The notes under the pieces were generated by a model, which was not told where the DNA came from, searched no databases, and was given only the letters and a program-made list of their open reading frames with translations. A DNA stretch of 64,000 nucleotides from Siphonodentalium dalli. Lineage: Eukaryota > Mollusca > Scaphopoda > Gadilida > Siphonodentaliidae. Shown here piece by piece: positions 12,925-24,289 of this stretch. Every line of letters begins with the position of its first letter. The first letter of the stretch is position 1. The DNA lies in assembly GCA_032622095.1 (NCBI GenBank), contig CP136064.1, positions 132,503,129 through 132,567,128 on the forward strand, read 5' to 3'. The translations under genes and the position numbers were made by a program.

Positions 12925-13372
12925 ACACGATGTGTATGGAGTCTATGGACAATGATGTGGTAAATGGATATAACGAGAGTAGCTACATTGTCATCTCTGT
13001 GTTGTTTATGTATATATGGACTGACTGTATATGGTCATGGGTGGTTGTATTGTCACAGGTGGGTGTACATGTGTTGTCTGTATTGAATGACTTTGTGTAT
13101 AGGTGTACATGGAATAGCAGTACGGCCACGTATATGCATGCCTGGAATATAGCTGGGTGGTCGTTGGAGTGTGTGTGGGTATATAGAGAGTATCCTTGTT
13201 GTAATGCGTGGGATGTATATTTATATTATGTCGTGGATGTATATTGGCATTGGTGGATGTATAGGTATACAGGCAGTAGCTGTATTATCATGGATGGCAT
13301 GTATGAATATAGTAGACTGGAAGGTATGATTGGTCGGGTGGGCAAAGTATTGGTTCATCTGGAAGGACTGTA
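12925..13372. repeat. 42-bp minisatellite (VNTR), block 1
   Basis: Degenerate tandem units of about 42 bp follow the pattern GGTGTATATGTATACNTGG, AGTGACTGTATGGTCATGGGT. Copies diverge by substitution and small indels. Because 42 is divisible by three, open frames persist; the 153-codon frame at 12930-13391 is read-through of the array. The array is interrupted at its right end by the THAP-bearing element and resumes at 16108. Confidence 0.75.
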
Positions 13373-16106
13373 TAGACCATTTTACAGATAACCATTTTGA
13401 CTGTTGCATTGTGGGCCAGAAAGTATCCAAACAAAGCCACGTGCTTTACGGCCACATGCATTTACCATGGGGGATTTAGGGTGGGTCTATAAAACCTAAT
13501 TATAACTTTGGTATCTGTCATAGTTTACGCGAGAAATTTAAACATATATCAGGGACATGTACCCCTTCTAGAATGTTCAAAAACATTTCCAGTTGCTTGT
13601 CGTATTTTTATTGATTTTATGCGATGAAATAATGCGAAAATTCAGAAAACTGCACTAATTTCTCAATATTTTGCGGTTTTAGTAAACGCCTGATAAAAGT
13701 CGTTCTATATATTGGGAATTTTTACACCAAATTTTCAGAGAATATAGAGTAAACACAGTACTATCGGAATATCGTAAAGGAGTTCTGTGCATTTGGTATT
13801 AATTAACCCTCAGACTGCCGTTAATAAATTCGCTTTTTCGTGTTCGACGAACATGAAACTTGTCTGTTTAAAGGTCCCATTTTCGTGTCGAATGGTGATA
13901 GAATATCCATTTGTCAAGTTCATGGATAAATTACATCGCACTTAATTGGCTTATGTCCGCGGCCATAAACCTGTGTTTTTATAACAATTTATTTGAGACA
14001 AACTGTTGCGCGCATACGTAGCAGTCGGCGCTTATCAGTTGAAGTTAACAATCGTGAAGCCTGTGTAACAAATGTTCAAATACAACAGAAAAAAACTACG
14101 TAAAATAAATAGCGTGATCAATAAGCATTCACAAAACAATATACATCAGTTTTGAAAACGAGTAAAACGATTATAAATGAAAACACTCTTTATAGTGTAC
14201 CGGCGCTTTTGCGCACTGAACTTGAAGTAGGTTTTTAATATTCTCAATATTTTGCGGTTTTAGTAAACGCCTGATAAAAGTCGTTCTATTGGGAATTTTT
14301 ACACCAATTTTTTAGAGAATATAGAGTAAACACAGTACTATCGGAATATCATAAAGGAGTTCCGTGCATTTGGGATTAATTAACCCCCAGACTGCCGAAG
14401 CTGCCGTCAATAAATTATCTCTTCGCACATCCGGCTTCGCGTGCGTTTCACGAAAATGAAACTGTTTTATGAAAAACTTCATGTTCTAACTGACAACTGA
14501 AGCTTGTGAGAGGGCGGGGTGATACTCTTTCATGTCTATTGTGACGGTTGCACATCAGGTCGAATAAGTATTGTTTTCACAACAGTTATCAACACAACAA
14601 AAGTTGTCTGAAAATGCCGCCACTGTCTGCTATATATGCGACTTGGTTTGGAGAATAAAATCACCGGGGTGAAGGAGAAGATCTCTCGCTCTTTTCGACC
14701 ATTCTTCTACTCTCATTCAACAAAATCACTTCGCTTCGTGCCCATCTACTACCCTTACAAAATCATAAATTGAAAATGCCTTCAAATCGCTGTGCAGTTT
14801 TCGGTTGCAATAATGACCGATGTAACCCAGAAACATGAGTATTATTTAATTTGATCGGAATATTCGTATATACATGTACTATAAGTTTATTGATTTCCTA
14901 CAAAAAACTTTCAAGTTTAGAGTAATTCGGAAGGTTATTTTATACCATATAAAACGGAACCAATAAAGAGCGTGTATGTTCTCATTACATGACCGCAAAT
15001 ATGTCGTTTTCAATCTACATCGATGTGTTAAGATGGAGATGCACGTATTGCATAAATACAGCAAAATATGGCAAGATATTTCAACAAAGTATTTCTTTGG
15101 ATCTATCTGGCGAAAAATCTTGAATTTCACATCTTCATTGTATGTAGAATCTGAGCCCGTGATGTTTTACTTCAACTTTCAAAAGAGGAAGTTTGAACAC
15201 ATTTTGTATTGTTTGTTTCTTTTAACCTAGAACAAAATCCAACGATTGCGTCCATTAAAAACCTTCTTGCGCAAAAGAGCCGGTACACGATAAAGAGCGT
15301 TTTCATTTATAATCATTTTTACTCGTTTTCAAAACTGATGTATATTGTTTTGTGAATGCTCATTGGTCACGCTATATTTATTTTACGTAGTTTTTTTCTG
15401 TTGTATTTGAACATTTGTTACACAGGCTTCACGATTATTAACATCAACTGATAAGCGCCGACTGCTATGTATGCGCGAAACAGTTTGTCTCAAATAAATT
15501 GTTATAAAAACACAGGTTTATGGCCGCGGACATAAGCCGATTAAGTGCGATGTAATTTATCCATGAACTTAACAAATGGAGATTCTATCACCATTCGACA
15601 CGAAAATGGGACCTTTAAACAGACAAGTTTCATTTTCGTCGAACACGAAAAAGCGAATTTATTGACGGCAGCTTCGGGTTAATTAATCCCAAATGCACGG
15701 AACTCCTTTGCGATATTCCGATAGTACTGTGTTTACTCTATATTCTCTGAAAATTTGGTGTAAAAATTCCCAATAGAACGACTTTTATCAGGCGTTTACT
15801 AAAACTGCTAAATATTGAGAAATTAGTGCAATTTTCCGAATTTTCGCATTATTTAATCGCATAAAATCAATTAAAATACGACAAGCAACTGGAAATGTTT
15901 TTGAACATTCTAGAAGGGGTACATGTCCCTGATATATGTTTAAAATTTCTCGCGTAAACTATGACAGATACCAAAGTTATGATTAGTTTTATAGACCCAC
16001 CCTAAATCCCCCATAGTAAATGCAAGCGGCCGTAAAGCACGTGGCTTTGTTTGGATACTTTCTGGCCCACAATGCATCATTCTAGCTATCTGTAAAATGG
16101 TCTATG
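13372..16106. mobile_element. long-TIR DNA transposon, THAP-bearing (P-like?)
   Basis: The two ends are inverted copies over about 820 bp (13372-14230 and 15262-16106). Landmarks on both arms are ATAGACCATTTTACAGATA, CATTGTGGGCCAGAAAGTAT, AAAGCCACGTGCTTTACGG and GCCTGATAAAAGTCGTTCTA. About 190 bp of arm sequence is repeated again at 14232-14420. The ~1-kb middle carries a short THAP-like start (14776). It has split a 42-bp minisatellite. Target duplication could not be fixed. Long TIRs plus THAP suggest a P-superfamily derivative, which is inference. Confidence 0.75.
14776..14838 (+). pseudogene. truncated start of a THAP-type zinc-finger protein
   Basis: A 20-codon frame starts MPSNRCAVFGCNND and stops at TGA. 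The start and spacing C-x4-C followed by N resemble the N-terminal edge of THAP domains (first zinc ligands of the C2CH finger), the DNA-binding module of P-element-type transposases and THAP proteins. The rest of the domain (the later C and H ligands, the AVPTIF box) is not found downstream. The gene is therefore a relic. It sits in the central part of the long-TIR element, where a transposase would be. The fragment is short, so the family call is tentative. Confidence 0.4.
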
Positions 16107-16568
16107 GTCATTAGTGATGTGTTTATGTACATCTGGAGTGACTCGATGGTCATGGGTGGAGTTTATATGTATATATCGAGTGGCTATATGGCCATGGTGA
16201 ATAGATATATAGGAGTGATAGTATGGCCATTGGCGAGATTAATATGTGTACAATGAGTGACTGTGTGATCATGAATGCGGTGAATATAGATATACATGGA
16301 GTGACTATATGGTCATTGGTCAGGTTTAGGAGTATACCTGGTGTGCATGTATGGTAATGCATGGCTGTATGGTCACGTGTTATGTGTACAGGTACACACA
16401 AGTGTGGTTGTGTGGTCCTGGGTGAGGGTATGTGTATAGCACGTGTGGCTATATGACCATTGGTGAGGTGTATACGGTATACCTGGAGTGACTTTGATCA
16501 TAGGTGGGGTGTATGTTTATCTTGGGTGGCTATTTCACAATGGGTGTGGCAAATAGATATACAGGGAG

Positions 16569-17102
16569 TGACCGTTTTTTTCTTGAAACATATTTTATTT
16601 GTATAATATACAAAAGGGATTGAGGCACAAGTTTTTACAACTTACGAAGCCCCTCTCCCGATACAATAATATAACATACATGTGATCAAGATGACGGTAT
16701 ATAAACGTATTTACATGATGATCAGTTCAGAGATATATAATTTGTATTGCCTTCCAGAGGTTGTGTAGATTTGTGTTTAAAACAACGAGGCTATACATTG
16801 TGAATATGTGGCACGATAAACGAGTGCTAATATAATCTATTGGTGTACGTATGTTCGGAGGTTAGGAAAAAATAATAATAGTAGACAGTCATGAACTAGG
16901 TTTTAGTTTTTGTAGCGCTCTGGAAGGCAGTACCGACAATTGATAAGAACGTGCATGTTTGTGGGGGAGGTTTGTCCATTTGTGAGAATAAATGCCACAT
17001 AAAAAATTTAAATTTCGGAAGCACCTTTAAGTATATTCAGAAGTGATATACTTATGTATGTACATACACCTACATATACACAGTACACACATATGACCGT
17101 TT
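16569..17102 (-). mobile_element. 5'-truncated LINE-like retroposon with 9-bp target duplication
   Basis: TGACCGTTT occurs at 16569-16577 and again at 17094-17102, flanking about 516 bp. The insert begins with a T run (a poly-A tail on the minus strand). Reading minus, AATAAAATATG lies just before the tail, a natural polyadenylation signal. This is the signature of target-primed reverse transcription. No reverse transcriptase domain is left. The target was the 42-bp minisatellite, so the insertion is younger than the array. Confidence 0.7.
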
Positions 17103-17622
17103 GGCCAATGGTGATGAGAATAGTTGTACCAGTAGTGACCCTATGCCTATGATCATGAATGTGGTGACTAGGTATAGGGGGAGTGACCATATGGTCATGG
17201 ATCAGGTATAGGAGTTTACCTGGTGTGCCTGTATGTTACTTATGGCTGTGTGGGGTGTGTACTATGGGTACCGGTATATTCAAGTGCGGTTGTACCGTTG
17301 TATGGCCATTGGAGAGGTGCATATGTGTATACATGGAGTGACTCTACTATGGTTATGGGTGGGGTGCATGTGTATCTTGAGTGGCTATTTGGCCATGGGT
17401 GTGGAACATGGGTACATATGGATTGAATATGTATACAGAGAGTGATGATATGATATGGTCATGGGTCAGGTGTATGATGTATACCTGGTGTGCTTTGATT
17501 TTTATTGATTGATGCATGATCACGTATGACTGTGTGGTAATGGGTGAGGTACAGTAATGCCCTAATTAATCGACTCATTTAACCACAGCAGAATTATCGG
17601 TAACTTTTCAGGATTTAGTCAG

Positions 17623-17695
17623 AAATATGGCTTGTTGCCATTCATCGGAAAGCTCTCACCGAGAGCTTTCCGATGAATGGCAACAAGCCATATTT
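17623..17695. repeat. perfect 35-bp hairpin with 3-nt loop
   Basis: 17623-17657 and 17661-17695 are exact reverse complements (AAATATGGCTTGTTGCC ... GGCAACAAGCCATATTT) separated only by ACC. Perfect pairing in a region of decayed repeats implies recent origin. Just downstream (17735-17760) a fragment GAGAAATTAGT..CTGATAAAAGTCGTTC matches the arm of the THAP-bearing element at 13372-16106. Confidence 0.85.
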
Positions 17696-17966
17696 CCGTT
17701 TTTCCATGTGTATAAATGTGTATAAATTTTGAGAAATTAGTTCTGATAAAAGTCGTTCCATGTGTATAAATTTTTCCATGTTTTTCCATATTTCCATGTG
17801 TATAAAGCGAGCAACTCTATTGTCATATGAGTGGTGTATATTTGTATATTGAGTGACTGTATGGTCCCAGGTTAGTTGTACATGTGTACCTTGGGAGGGG
17901 GCTATCACATTACACAATAACTCAATAATGTGTTGTTAATCGATAGAGAGGTTACGTCAGAAAGTT

Positions 17967-18180
17967 ATGAATTACGCTATACTCCTTTATGTTTTTATAT
18001 GTATGAATAAATTTCATATATTCAAAATGGCCAGCAAAATGGCCACTGGAAGTGGAAAATATGACGCTTTTTCACTAATATCTTCTATATTAATTTCTGC
18101 TTTTTGGATCTGGTTGAGAATTGTAACTTTATTTTGTTTTTATTATATGAATATATCATTGGGGCAATGAAATAAGAAAT
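17967..18180. repeat. family A repeat fragment
   Basis: AAAATGGCCACTGGAAGTGG and the following TTTTTCACTAATATCTTCTA match the family-A units at 12035 and 24310-25020 in the same orientation. It follows the minisatellite through the linker CACAATAACTCA..GTTAATC.AT also seen at 27650. Confidence 0.7.
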
Positions 18181-18680
18181 ATATGATTGATATATTGCAT
18201 GTCATTTGTGTTTTCTTCAAGAAAAATATGGGAATACTCTGTAATATAGGCGGTCCTATATTTGGCGCAAATTTTGTGGATCAAATATGGATCACATAGG
18301 ATGACAAGCATCACATTAGGTTAAACAGTGTGTCTGTCAACTTGTCCTCAAAAATGAATCTGAGGGTCAAATTAGCTGTTTCTCCGACCAGTCTATCGTG
18401 AATTAGGATTTGTTTTATATCTCTCCCACTATCTCTCAATTCTCAATTTCTTCTGGAAATTGCTCAATCCAAATGCGCAGAGTTCTCAAGTAGTCTACAT
18501 GTTGTTCATGTCCAACAATCGCCGGTGATATTAGGAGTCAGGCTGTTCATAAACCTTTGCACTACATTGACTCAACGTGATTCATAGGTTTATGAACACA
18601 TTCGCTATCGTAACGCTATAGGAAAATGTATAAAGATCAATGTATGTAAATATATATATGACTTCACATTTTCTTTTCAG
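18181..18680 (+). other. intron/upstream sequence of the UNC93-like exon
   Basis: No exon was found here. A 13-bp-arm hairpin, TGTTCATAAACCT (18544-18556) with AGGTTTATGAACA (18586-18598), is present. The last 20 bases before 18681 form a pyrimidine-rich acceptor (TTTTCTTTTCAG). Confidence 0.5.
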
Positions 18681-18910
18681 CTCTGTTTGGAGTGCTGTTC
18701 ATCGACAAACAAGAAGCAGCTTTCGCATGTTACAGAATGCTACAGTCCACGGGATGTGCTCTTGCGTTCGGGTACAGTTACTTTCTCTGCGTGGAAACCA
18801 AAGTCTATATTCTTGCTGGGTGTCTGGCGGTATCACTAATTATGTACAGTGTTATTGAAATGAAAGTTCAACTACATAGTTTACACATTCGGGACATTGT
18901 TGCTCTCTGA
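18681..18910 (+). CDS. UNC93-like membrane protein, last coding exon (partial gene)
   Basis: The exon follows a strong acceptor (TTTTCTTTTCAG) and reads from phase 1 to a TGA at 18908-18910. The product contains GVLFIDKQEAAFACYRMLQS, then ALAFGYSYFLC, then VKVYILAG-like residues (VETKVYILAG) and a hydrophobic run. These match the end of the UNC-93/UNC93A family, whose proteins show the order G-[IV]-[LF]-F, EAAFA..R, AFGYS.FLC, K.YIL. UNC93 proteins are multi-pass MFS-like membrane proteins; in worms UNC-93 regulates a two-pore K+ channel. The exon covers roughly the last two membrane helices and a short tail. Upstream exons were not found in the 18 kb to the left, so either the preceding intron is very long or this is a lone duplicated exon. 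The frame is intact. Confidence 0.82.
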
Positions 18911-19360
18911 CTTCTCATCGAAATCAGTGTATTGTTCACACACCGGTTCATACACCATTTCTTACTAGATAGCAATTTGACTGATGTAAAGTATATCTCA
19001 CTTTTTCTTGGTGAATGAAAACTATTGGCGATCAGTGGAGGATGTTAAATGGTGTTCTCTCGAAGGTCTCAAAGATGGACATGATATTCTCTAGATGTTG
19101 TATCGACATCGAGTTATGCTTCAAGTTGCTACATAATACGTACGAAGTAGAAACTATTTCTTACAATATGGTGATGAAGATCATAACTCGCCAGTGTTCA
19201 GTGAAACTATAGTCATCATTCATTGCTTGTTGTCAGCCCATCTGTCGTCTGTCTTACCGTCAACGTTATGCATTATCGTATGTTTTTCCATAGCCACAAG
19301 ACAGCGTGGGCTAATAATTTGTTTGAATTGGCAATAAAGTGCAATCAGATGTGTGCAGAT
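18911..19360 (+). promoter_or_regulatory. probable 3' UTR and poly-A signal of the UNC93-like gene
   Basis: The stretch after the stop codon holds AATAAA at 19333-19338, followed by a G/T-containing segment (GATGTGTGCAGATGGGG) that could be the downstream element. This would give a 3' UTR of about 450 nt. Confidence 0.4.
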
Positions 19361-21640
19361 GGGGCCACTCATTCAAATATGGGATGAGATAGGGGACTTA
19401 ATATTTAACCTCTTAGAACACATTGTCTGAAACAATTAGGTATATGTATTTGGTACGGATGCCTTGGGTGACTGAGAATCAGTGGAGTCCATCAGCCAAT
19501 AACTGTCGGAACAAAGTTTCTATGCAAAAAATCGCCGAAATTCATAAAATAAATCATCATCATGTGGAATCATGTATGAAACCACCAGGTCGAACATTCA
19601 GATAATCATTCAAATGGGATGGCCTGTCGAAATGGAGTGACTCAAACGAGTGCATTGTTCGAACTCCTAAAACATGTTCTCTGAAACCACCAGTCTGACC
19701 TAAGCTCATAGTTGGTGTTGATAATTCGTGGGTGGCTGCATGGAACTACATTTAGTTCAAATTGGCATGCTGCATGGTCAAATACGGACAGTGCTAGAGG
19801 ACTCAAATCTTATAAACCAAACACTAATATAAACGAGAATGCTCCCATGGCGATCACAAGTGGTATAACGTCATGCAGCCCTATAAAGCAATGATTTTGT
19901 TGTCCAATTGACTTATTATTCGGCAAATATACATATAGATACATAATATTCGGAAAAGCGATTGAAGAACATGAGCTTATATGATACTTAAAATGCTCTC
20001 CCGATTACCATACTCTCAAAAAAATGACATTAAACAATAATATATGATATTTGCTTGTATAATTAATCGAATACTTTGTTGTTGTTGCTTCTAATCTTGC
20101 CCAACTTGTTCCAAAGTATATGAGTAGAAAGTTTCTGGTCATGCTAAGATACACTGTGGTCATCCATAGCAAAGACAAAGAGAAAAATTAGTATCTGGGT
20201 CCCAAAGGCATTTTTTACTGTGGTCACATATATATACTTCCAATTATTATTTTTTATCCAAGAATGTACTTGGAACGAAACGCAGCATGTATGAATTTAT
20301 TGTTCATTTGCTTGTCTAGTGAAATTTAGTGCACTGGTTCTAGACAGCCGAGAGATGATTGCGAAAGCATATTTCCTAATCACGGTGGGGAATCACATGG
20401 TTTCGAGGTTGGCGAGTACCACACATTAAAAATGGCTGAGGCCAGTGCAAACACACAAAAATATAATATATGAGGAACTGACTCAAAACGTGACAAGTTG
20501 ACAGTTACAAGCATATGCATGCTAGTTTATTTCTAAAACAAGTTGATACCTTATTTGCTTGGAAATACTCAGTAGTTTTCTGTAAAATTTCGGAGGTTCG
20601 TGCAATACACCAGTCTACATATCTAGGAAATTCCTTCGACTGACAACTTTGGTCAGAATGTTAGAGCAAACCACTGTGATTTTGGACACAAATGAGGTAT
20701 CAACTCGAGACCACTTGATTCCCCATCGTGCTAATAAGAAGCGGCATCTTCAACTGAAAACAGATTTTGTACGTTCTCATCATGGGATGTGTCTGTTATA
20801 AAATTTTGGACAGCCTTGAAAATTTCTTCATTATCGGAATTTGATATAGCTTTGGATCTCCAAAAGTGAAGTTTTTACTGAATAAATATTGAATCGTAAT
20901 AGCTTGTTTTGCAAGTTTATTCTCATTTAGTGTGCGTTTAACATTTGAAAAAATTATGAAATGCATTTTCTTCGCCATCACAACATCTGCTGGCTTTTGA
21001 CACCGCAATATAATTTAAGTATTTATCTGACTGATGCTCACTACATTCTCATCCGAGTCGACAATTAACATATTTATTTGTAGTTTTCATGCAGAAAAAA
21101 TTATAGCTTGGGGGATTAACCAGATTTAGGAATTACCGATGGTCATAAACATTCATATTTTCTTATGGAGTTTATTCCAGTCGTTTATACACTTGGGCCT
21201 CTTTTATTTTGTAGTTACATTTGATATGGACATTTCTGGTATCATGGTTACTATGGTCGCTGCAGTTAGGTGGAATAAGTTCTGTAAAATAGTGGGTTTT
21301 TTTTTTTTAATATACGATATTGTGGAATGTTAAAACCTGTTTGAAATATCTTCGAGTTGCTAACGTCTCCCAGCCTAGTTCGCTCAGAAGTCTAATATAG
21401 CAACCGATCTGGTGCAACCGCTGACTATTCTAGTAGCTTCATATCGAACATTTTCTAGATATTTTAGTAAATAAATGGGGGCACATGACCAAACGTTACA
21501 AGCCTATTCCATAAGGGATCGAACATGGGATAAATAAAGAGTTTTAAGTGTTTCGCGATTTAGCATTGATCTTAGTTTACGCAATTGCGACAGACATGCA
21601 GAGGCATTTTTGCACATACAGCTCTTTAAAGATAAATTAA
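19361..21640. other. intergenic sequence, nothing recognised
   Basis: No exon, RNA gene or element boundary is convincing. The stretch is AT-rich with scattered short frames below 70 codons. A segment at 21470-21620 has a less random look but no frame or termini could be matched. Confidence 0.4.
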
Positions 21641-22080
21641 AATTATTTTAAGAAATTCCCTATCTAAGATATATTGTCTGGTGTTCATGGCACAATGCCA
21701 TGTATCAAACAGAATGGCACATTGAGATGTCCTTAAACTCAGGTCAACAGTCCATTTTCGCCCATGTCGGGATTCAAACATTAATAGCACAGACTGCGAT
21801 ATCGTATCCACGACCTAACCACCTCAGCTATGGGGATATCCTTAACAGGAAACCATATCACCAAGAGTTGGAAAGCGTATCAGTCTGAACATGGGTTCGA
21901 ATATTGACACAGAACCGATCTACCATTATATTGGAACAGCACAATGCACTTCCTCCGAAATTGTATCTGTGACCATAAAACTATGCTGTTACACGAGTCA
22001 CCACACAAGATTTGGTTGAAATCGGTCCAGTGTCTGGGAGAAATATCCGGACAGACAGACAGATCCTACTCTTTTATATA
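21640..22080 (-). repeat. possible tRNA-derived SINE
   Basis: On the minus strand, TAGCTGAGGTGG (21830 to 21819) resembles an A box. GTTTGAATCCC (21779 to 21769) resembles a B box, 51 nt further on, close to tRNA spacing. A second B-box-like GGGTTCGAAT occurs on the plus strand at 21893. The right end has ACAGACAGACAGA and a TATATA tail similar to the pearl-like repeats. Folding as a tRNA was not tested. Confidence 0.3.
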
Positions 22081-22388
22081 TATAGTTATGATAATTTCCA
22101 ATACAACTGACTCGATGTCTATATACAATGCAATAAATAATATAGTTAATTTACAAATATATTACTACATTAATACATTTGACAAATGCATTGATCAATA
22201 TTATTCAATATATATTTAAACACTATAAGAATTCAACTCTTTCACGGAAACAAGTTCATGCAAATATTCTGAACATAACAAATAAAAGAGAGCATACATC
22301 ATCAAATCAAGCAAGGTACGATCGAATTCACGGTACAAGATAGTCTGCAACCTTTGTTTACAGACAGGATATCAAGATAGCTTGTACA

Positions 22389-23143
22389 TACCTTACTCAT
22401 ATTTAAATTCGCACAGTACTAATTTTCGCTCAGTTTTGAATTGTGCACTTTAAATTAGTGCACTGAATGTGCTGTGCGAATTCAAAACTGACAAAATTAT
22501 TTTAATAAAAGTCCTGTATCTGATGAGTTTTAGTTTTTGATCCCTCCTGAAGAAAATTGTGCATATTAAAGACCATCGTTGGAAATTTACATCGAGTACA
22601 ACATTTTAAGAGCACCATAATTTTATTGTGAAGATGGGTGTATTTGCTCGTAGTAATTATTCTGATATTTAGATAGTTATGGACATTATTGAAATGAACT
22701 CAAAAGAACTAAAACAACCAAGTCAGCTCCTGACTTCAGAACAATCAACAATTTGCTGCCTGTATTTTACAGTTTGGTTGACCTAATAAACTCCACCGTA
22801 TGACCACGTTGTCATTCCAATGTTGTGAATATGGATACGTGCTTTCGTGCACATTCAGCCTGGAATATTGTATTTTCACAATGTTTGCAACATCGAAGAA
22901 TTTACCATGATTTATCGCTTTACATGTGAACAATGGTGTTGATATTGTTTGCCCATATGTGAATATAATTGTCCATTCAAACCTTCCATAGTGCATGTAA
23001 CTCATTAACATAATCCACTTATTTTCCCCTTGCTTTTGTATAAACTCAGAAGTCATACTATTTTTCGCTCATTCTTCAATTTGCATAAACTGATGGGTAT
23101 GCACAAATTACTACTGCGCAAATTTTAATATGAGTAAGGTGTA
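22389..23143. mobile_element. inverted-repeat element with TACCTTACTCAT ends
   Basis: The left arm TACCTTACTCATATTTAAAT followed by CGCACAGTA.TAATTT is mirrored at 23080-23143 (TTTGCGCAGTAGTAATTTGTGC on the minus strand). A second internal hairpin at about 22405-22490 uses TTCGCACAG / CTGTGCGAA and CAGTTTTGAA / TTCAAAACTG. A related fragment is at 2130-2180. No coding capacity is visible. Confidence 0.6.
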
Positions 23144-23454
23144 TCAAAAAATTTGAAGTGATTATGATAAACAGGAGTATGGGAATTCAATCAGAACATT
23201 GTGTTAGTAACATGGAGGAAGTAAAACAATTTTTATTAATGATCCATTATTTCAGCAAAAATTGCTCTCTCGTGAATGCTCACTGGTTCTAACTAATACT
23301 AATTCAGCACACTATAAGCTTTATGCTAAAATATTCAATGAAACATTGCAACTAAGGCAATTAAAATAGGAAATAAATAAATCATAATGTGATGGCAAAA
23401 AAGGTGGCCATAGAGGATACCTAAGGGTTTTGGTTGAATTAAGTGGCTGCAAGG

Positions 23455-23490
23455 AAATACAGAATTTCCTCTTGCGGAAATTCTGTATTT
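23455..23490. repeat. perfect 15-bp hairpin
   Basis: AAATACAGAATTTCC at 23455-23469 is exactly complementary to GGAAATTCTGTATTT at 23476-23490, with a 6-nt loop TCTTGC. Confidence 0.75.
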
Positions 23491-24140
23491 TATTGTAGCC
23501 AGGAATGACAAAAGACAGGTATTCAACCAGAACCCATTATAATATTCCCTGAAACTGCTAGTTTTATTTTACAGTTCACCGCAAATTTTCTGTCGGAAGT
23601 GGCCATGTTTACATCGCCACTATATGATCTCTGAGAGAGTATTACTATTGTGTTATTTATCGCTTCAGTCAGTGTACATGTATATCAATTCCTCGGTCCA
23701 GGCGATTGATAGAAAGTTCTACGCCAAAGCAATGTCCCACAATTTAATGGGGAAGCATTATACTAAAAGCATGTACTTTTTATTTTGTTAAAAGTTCAAA
23801 AAGTATGCAGACACTATTATGGCACAAAAGTTCAGTCTCTAAAATTTAATCAGTAGAACTTTTCAACATAAAAGCCTTTTGAAGTCATACATTATGTTTA
23901 AAGTCCTAGTTATTATGTATATATAAATTTAAACCAATACATAGGAAAGAGGATCTAACATATGTTGATATGCAATTGAAAAAAAATATTTTAACTTTGG
24001 GATGGATTTTTCTTGTACCCACAATAACGGAAGAATTGTTCACTTCCGGATAGAAGCACCAAACTTCGCACATATATTGTCCACTATATCCCTGATCATA
24101 ATCCAGCTGGTTCCAGCTTTCTGTTAAGTGGAACCCGTTA
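23491..24140. other. intergenic, no feature found
   Basis: AT-rich sequence without recognised exons or element ends. AAGATGGCGCCC at about 24150 marks the start of the next repeat block. Confidence 0.4.
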
Positions 24141-24289
24141 AATTCAAGATGGCGCCCAACATGGCCGCCGTTTTTCAGACGGGTCACTAAATCAGTTTGA
24201 TGCAAATTATAGTGAGACAGTCTTGTCATATGTATACAAATGTATACATTTTTGTGAAGATAAGGTCAAATTCCACCATTATAGGGTAA

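Larger units (their letters stand above)
16108..17895. repeat. 42-bp minisatellite (VNTR), block 2, with insertions
   Basis: This continues block 1. Units occupy 16108-16568, 17103-17560 and about 17815-17895. They are interrupted by a poly-T-headed insertion (16578-17093) and by a hairpin-rich stretch (17570-17810). Repeating words are GAGTGACT, ATGGTCATGG and GGTGTATATGTAT. Open frames on both strands repeat with a period of about 14 residues. Confidence 0.75.

Noticed and set aside
12930-13391. 153-codon open frame as a protein gene
   Set aside because: It is read-through of the 42-bp minisatellite; the same composition and period occur in all blocks and on both strands.
13372-16106. 8-bp target duplication for the THAP-bearing element
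   Set aside because: Bases outside the arms (…GGACTGT and GGTCATTA…) do not match convincingly, and the minisatellite background makes short matches meaningless.
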